Of a stretch of 64,000 nucleotides of DNA, positions 62,086 to 64,000 are shown piece by piece (position 1 is the first letter of the stretch; each line of letters starts with the position of its first letter). Location: NCBI GenBank assembly GCA_965230755.1, contig CBDDLT010000019.1:1-64000 (forward strand), given 5' to 3'. Origin of the DNA: DATFJT01 sp965230755 (lineage in GTDB: Bacteria; Bacteroidota; Bacteroidia; Chitinophagales; Saprospiraceae). The notes beneath the pieces are model-generated. The model searched no databases. It was not told where the DNA came from and saw nothing but the letters and a program-made list of their open reading frames with translations. Made by a program: the position numbers and the translations under genes.

Positions 62086-62775
62086 TTAGAGTTCAGCATC
62101 AATTTGCTGCCTGAGATTTTCAATTTTAGCCTCAACATCCGAATAGAAATAATGGATCATGAAATTTCGATTTATTTCTATTTTCCACAAGTAACTCATC
62201 AATAATTTTTTATCCCTATGAGATAATTGTAATGGCGTTTTGATTCCTATGAAATTACCTCTTTTGTTATAGATAAAATGAGGTGCAAGAATTTCGTTGA
62301 ATTTGTCAAAATAGTTCGCCTGAAACTGTAACTCATAATACTCCTCTTCAAACTTCTTTAGCACACTGTATTCGTATTCGTACAAAGAAATGATGGCAAA
62401 TCGCAATGAGTCGTCTTTGATCAATTCCAAGCCTCGAGACTTGAGGGTCTCATAACCTGATGCATTCTGAATTGAAATAAAATCTCTAGTAAGATCAAAA
62501 TAATATTGTCCGATGGAATCTAAACTTCTCTTTTCTCCATTGATAAGATCCCTCCAAAACCTGGAAGCTTTCATTCCATTCTCATGTCCCGAAATATTAA
62601 TCTTCACATCCTCAATATCCTTCGCCAGCCCATTTGAAATTTCCGCAAGTATTTTGCTTTCTGCTACGTTGGCCTTTCTATTATCATTCCAATTATTCAA
62701 TGCAAAAGCAGCAATTACTGCGATGAAAATGGACAAAAACTCAAATCCGTACTTTTTCCACTTAATTCTTTTCAT
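62086..62775 (-). CDS. DUF6090-family membrane-anchored protein
   Basis: A 229-residue protein with one N-terminal membrane segment (~9-27: YGFEFLSIFIAVIAAFALNN) followed by a helical domain. The pattern FLSIFIAVIAAFALNNWND and the later YETLKSRGLELIKDDSLR match a Bacteroidota-specific family of unknown function (DUF6090). It is unusual to find it inside the men operon, six bases after menD and 107 before menB. Whether it contributes to menaquinone synthesis is unknown. Confidence 0.8.
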   Translation of the reverse strand: MKRIKWKKYGFEFLSIFIAVIAAFALNNWNDNRKANVAESKILAEISNGLAKDIEDVKINISGHENGMKASRFWRDLINGEKRSLDSIGQYYFDLTRDFISIQNASGYETLKSRGLELIKDDSLRFAIISLYEYEYSVLKKFEEEYYELQFQANYFDKFNEILAPHFIYNKRGNFIGIKTPLQLSHRDKKLLMSYLWKIEINRNFMIHYFYSDVEAKIENLRQQIDAEL

Positions 62776-62781
62776 CAGACA

Positions 62782-64000
62782 TTATTTACTCGAAACAATA
62801 TACTTATAATCGTCTTGATGTTCTTTCATCAGAAAATCGAAATAACCCAATAGCACCTTGTCGTTGACCTCGGGTGGAGTAAAAATTTCAAATATACCGG
62901 GCGATTGTTGATCTTCTATAAATGGGATCATATTCTCTTGCAAGTCTTCTAAGTTGGCAGTACTGTAATAAGTCAATCCATACATCTTAGCAATATTGGC
63001 CGCATTCAGATTATGTCGGGTTTCAAAAAACTTTTCGAATTTTGGATTGCTTTTATCTCCAGGTAGAATTCTAAAAATTCCTCCTCCTGAATTATTGATG
63101 ATGATGACCTTAAAGTTCGTCTTGAGATGATCCGTCCATAAGCCATTGCTATCGTAGAAAAAACTGAGGTCGCCAGTGATCAATACCGTCTGCTTACCAG
63201 AATAAACTGCACTTCCCACAGCCGTACTCAGTGATCCATCTATCCCACTTGTCCCTCTATTGCAATATATATCCCAATCACTCTTCATTGGAAATAACTG
63301 AGCGTACCGAATCGCTGAACTATTACTAAAATGAATATTCAATCGGTCGGGCAACAAGGATATTAGCTTATCAAATACTTTAAAATCTGAATAACCGACT
63401 TTATTGGTATACCGATTTCTATATTCAATACCTCTTGAAAAGAGATCCAGCCAAGTCTTGCTGTAATTCGAAAATTTATGGTTGAATTGTAGAGCATTGG
63501 TCAAAAACCTATCAATTTCGACATTCACACTTTGATCCAGGCAATAGAAGGTATCTCTAAAATCTTCTGGCCCTATATGGTAATGATATTGAGGAGAGAA
63601 TTTCCTTAAGAAATATTTGACTTTCTTAGATACTACCATACCTCCCATCGTTATGAGCAGATCCGGCTGTAAGGTTTCGAATAATGCATCCTTATCCTCT
63701 GCTAACTCTATAGGAGCGACCAGTTGATCAATACTCAGTATACCTTTCAAATCCGGACAATTAGATGTGGTCTCTGTCAACACCAATAGATCGGCATCTT
63801 CAATTAGTTGATTGATGAGGTTCTGATTGATTGAATCCGGATTCAACACCCCAATAAGCATCATTTTCTTTTCAGACTGATTCCAATGTTCTATCAAGGA
63901 ACCAGGAATTTTTTCCGGTTCTTTGCTCTGATTTGTGGCTTCAGAAATGCTTACATCATTAAGCGATATCATTTCATCTGTCATATCATAGAGCGGCTCT
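62782..64000 (-). CDS. menD: SEPHCHC synthase (MenD), C-terminal part
   Basis: The reading frame continues to the right edge of the window (codons for EPLYD precede the internal ATG at 63984), so about 405 C-terminal residues of the ~550-580 are present. MenD is the thiamine-diphosphate enzyme that makes SEPHCHC from isochorismate and 2-oxoglutarate. The ThDP-binding region is visible: NRGTSGIDGSLSTAVGSA, TGDLSFFYDSNGLW and INNSGGGIFRILPG. The N-terminal pyrimidine-binding domain lies outside the window. The gene leads the men operon as seen here. Confidence 0.93.
   Translation of the reverse strand, partial: EPLYDMTDEMISLNDVSISEATNQSKEPEKIPGSLIEHWNQSEKKMMLIGVLNPDSINQNLINQLIEDADLLVLTETTSNCPDLKGILSIDQLVAPIELAEDKDALFETLQPDLLITMGGMVVSKKVKYFLRKFSPQYHYHIGPEDFRDTFYCLDQSVNVEIDRFLTNALQFNHKFSNYSKTWLDLFSRGIEYRNRYTNKVGYSDFKVFDKLISLLPDRLNIHFSNSSAIRYAQLFPMKSDWDIYCNRGTSGIDGSLSTAVGSAVYSGKQTVLITGDLSFFYDSNGLWTDHLKTNFKVIIINNSGGGIFRILPGDKSNPKFEKFFETRHNLNAANIAKMYGLTYYSTANLEDLQENMIPFIEDQQSPGIFEIFTPPEVNDKVLLGYFDFLMKEHQDDYKYIVSSK

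Overview
The window comes from a Bacteroidota genome, probably a Saprospiria-, Cytophagia- or Flavobacteriia-like marine or soil bacterium. The support is internal. There are type IX secretion (T9SS) cargo proteins with C-terminal sorting domains, PorP/SprF-, PorE-like and PorT proteins, a TonB-dependent receptor with a carboxypeptidase-like N-terminal domain, a complete set of Bacteroidota-style menaquinone genes, and promoter elements of the Bacteroidota type (TAnnTTTG at -7, TTTG at -33). No rRNA, tRNA or CRISPR array was recognised.

Region 1 (1-7.9 kb) is a T9SS surface module: the end of a large adhesin-like cargo with a type B sorting domain, its PorP/SprF-like partner, a PD40/OmpA (PorE-like) lipoprotein-type anchor, and a secreted zinc metalloprotease carrying ten PKD domains. 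Region 2 (8-30.3 kb) is mostly housekeeping and envelope genes: an ArnT-like glycosyltransferase, a TPR protein, gyrA, ubiE/menG overlapping porT, an ACP phosphodiesterase, ychF, a di-haem peroxidase, a BNR/VPS10-like propeller protein, an IS982-type insertion sequence, a DtxR/MntR-type regulator divergent from a TonB receptor with a clear operator between them, an S9 peptidase, an FMN reductase and an esterase.

Region 3 (30.3-48 kb) is an AT-rich accessory segment. Its first half is a tightly coupled ten-gene operon (30729-41148): a full Liv-type ABC importer with its lipoprotein binding protein, a haem-oxygenase-like diiron oxidase, two unrecognised proteins, and two large proteins each with a central CheY-like receiver domain, one of which also carries an R-x4-H (HEPN-like) motif. 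This combination is the best candidate in the window for an undescribed system: import, oxidative chemistry and phospho-signalling encoded as one unit with no obvious histidine kinase. The second half is a minus-strand six-gene cluster (41123-45730) around an M48 metalloprotease, a coiled-coil membrane protein and a secreted VWA-like protein, followed by repeat-rich DNA enclosing a T9SS M43 protease and then cspA.

Region 4 (48.5-64 kb) returns to core-type genes: SRPBCC proteins, a DUF3179 lipoprotein, a membrane-anchored OmpR-type regulator, an ECF sigma factor with an anti-sigma/beta-barrel fusion partner, a DoxX-like protein, and a long minus-strand operon menD-DUF6090-menB-menA-menC-menE followed by an SGNH-like protein and an MBOAT O-acyltransferase. 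menG (ubiE) is elsewhere in the window; menF and menH were not seen.
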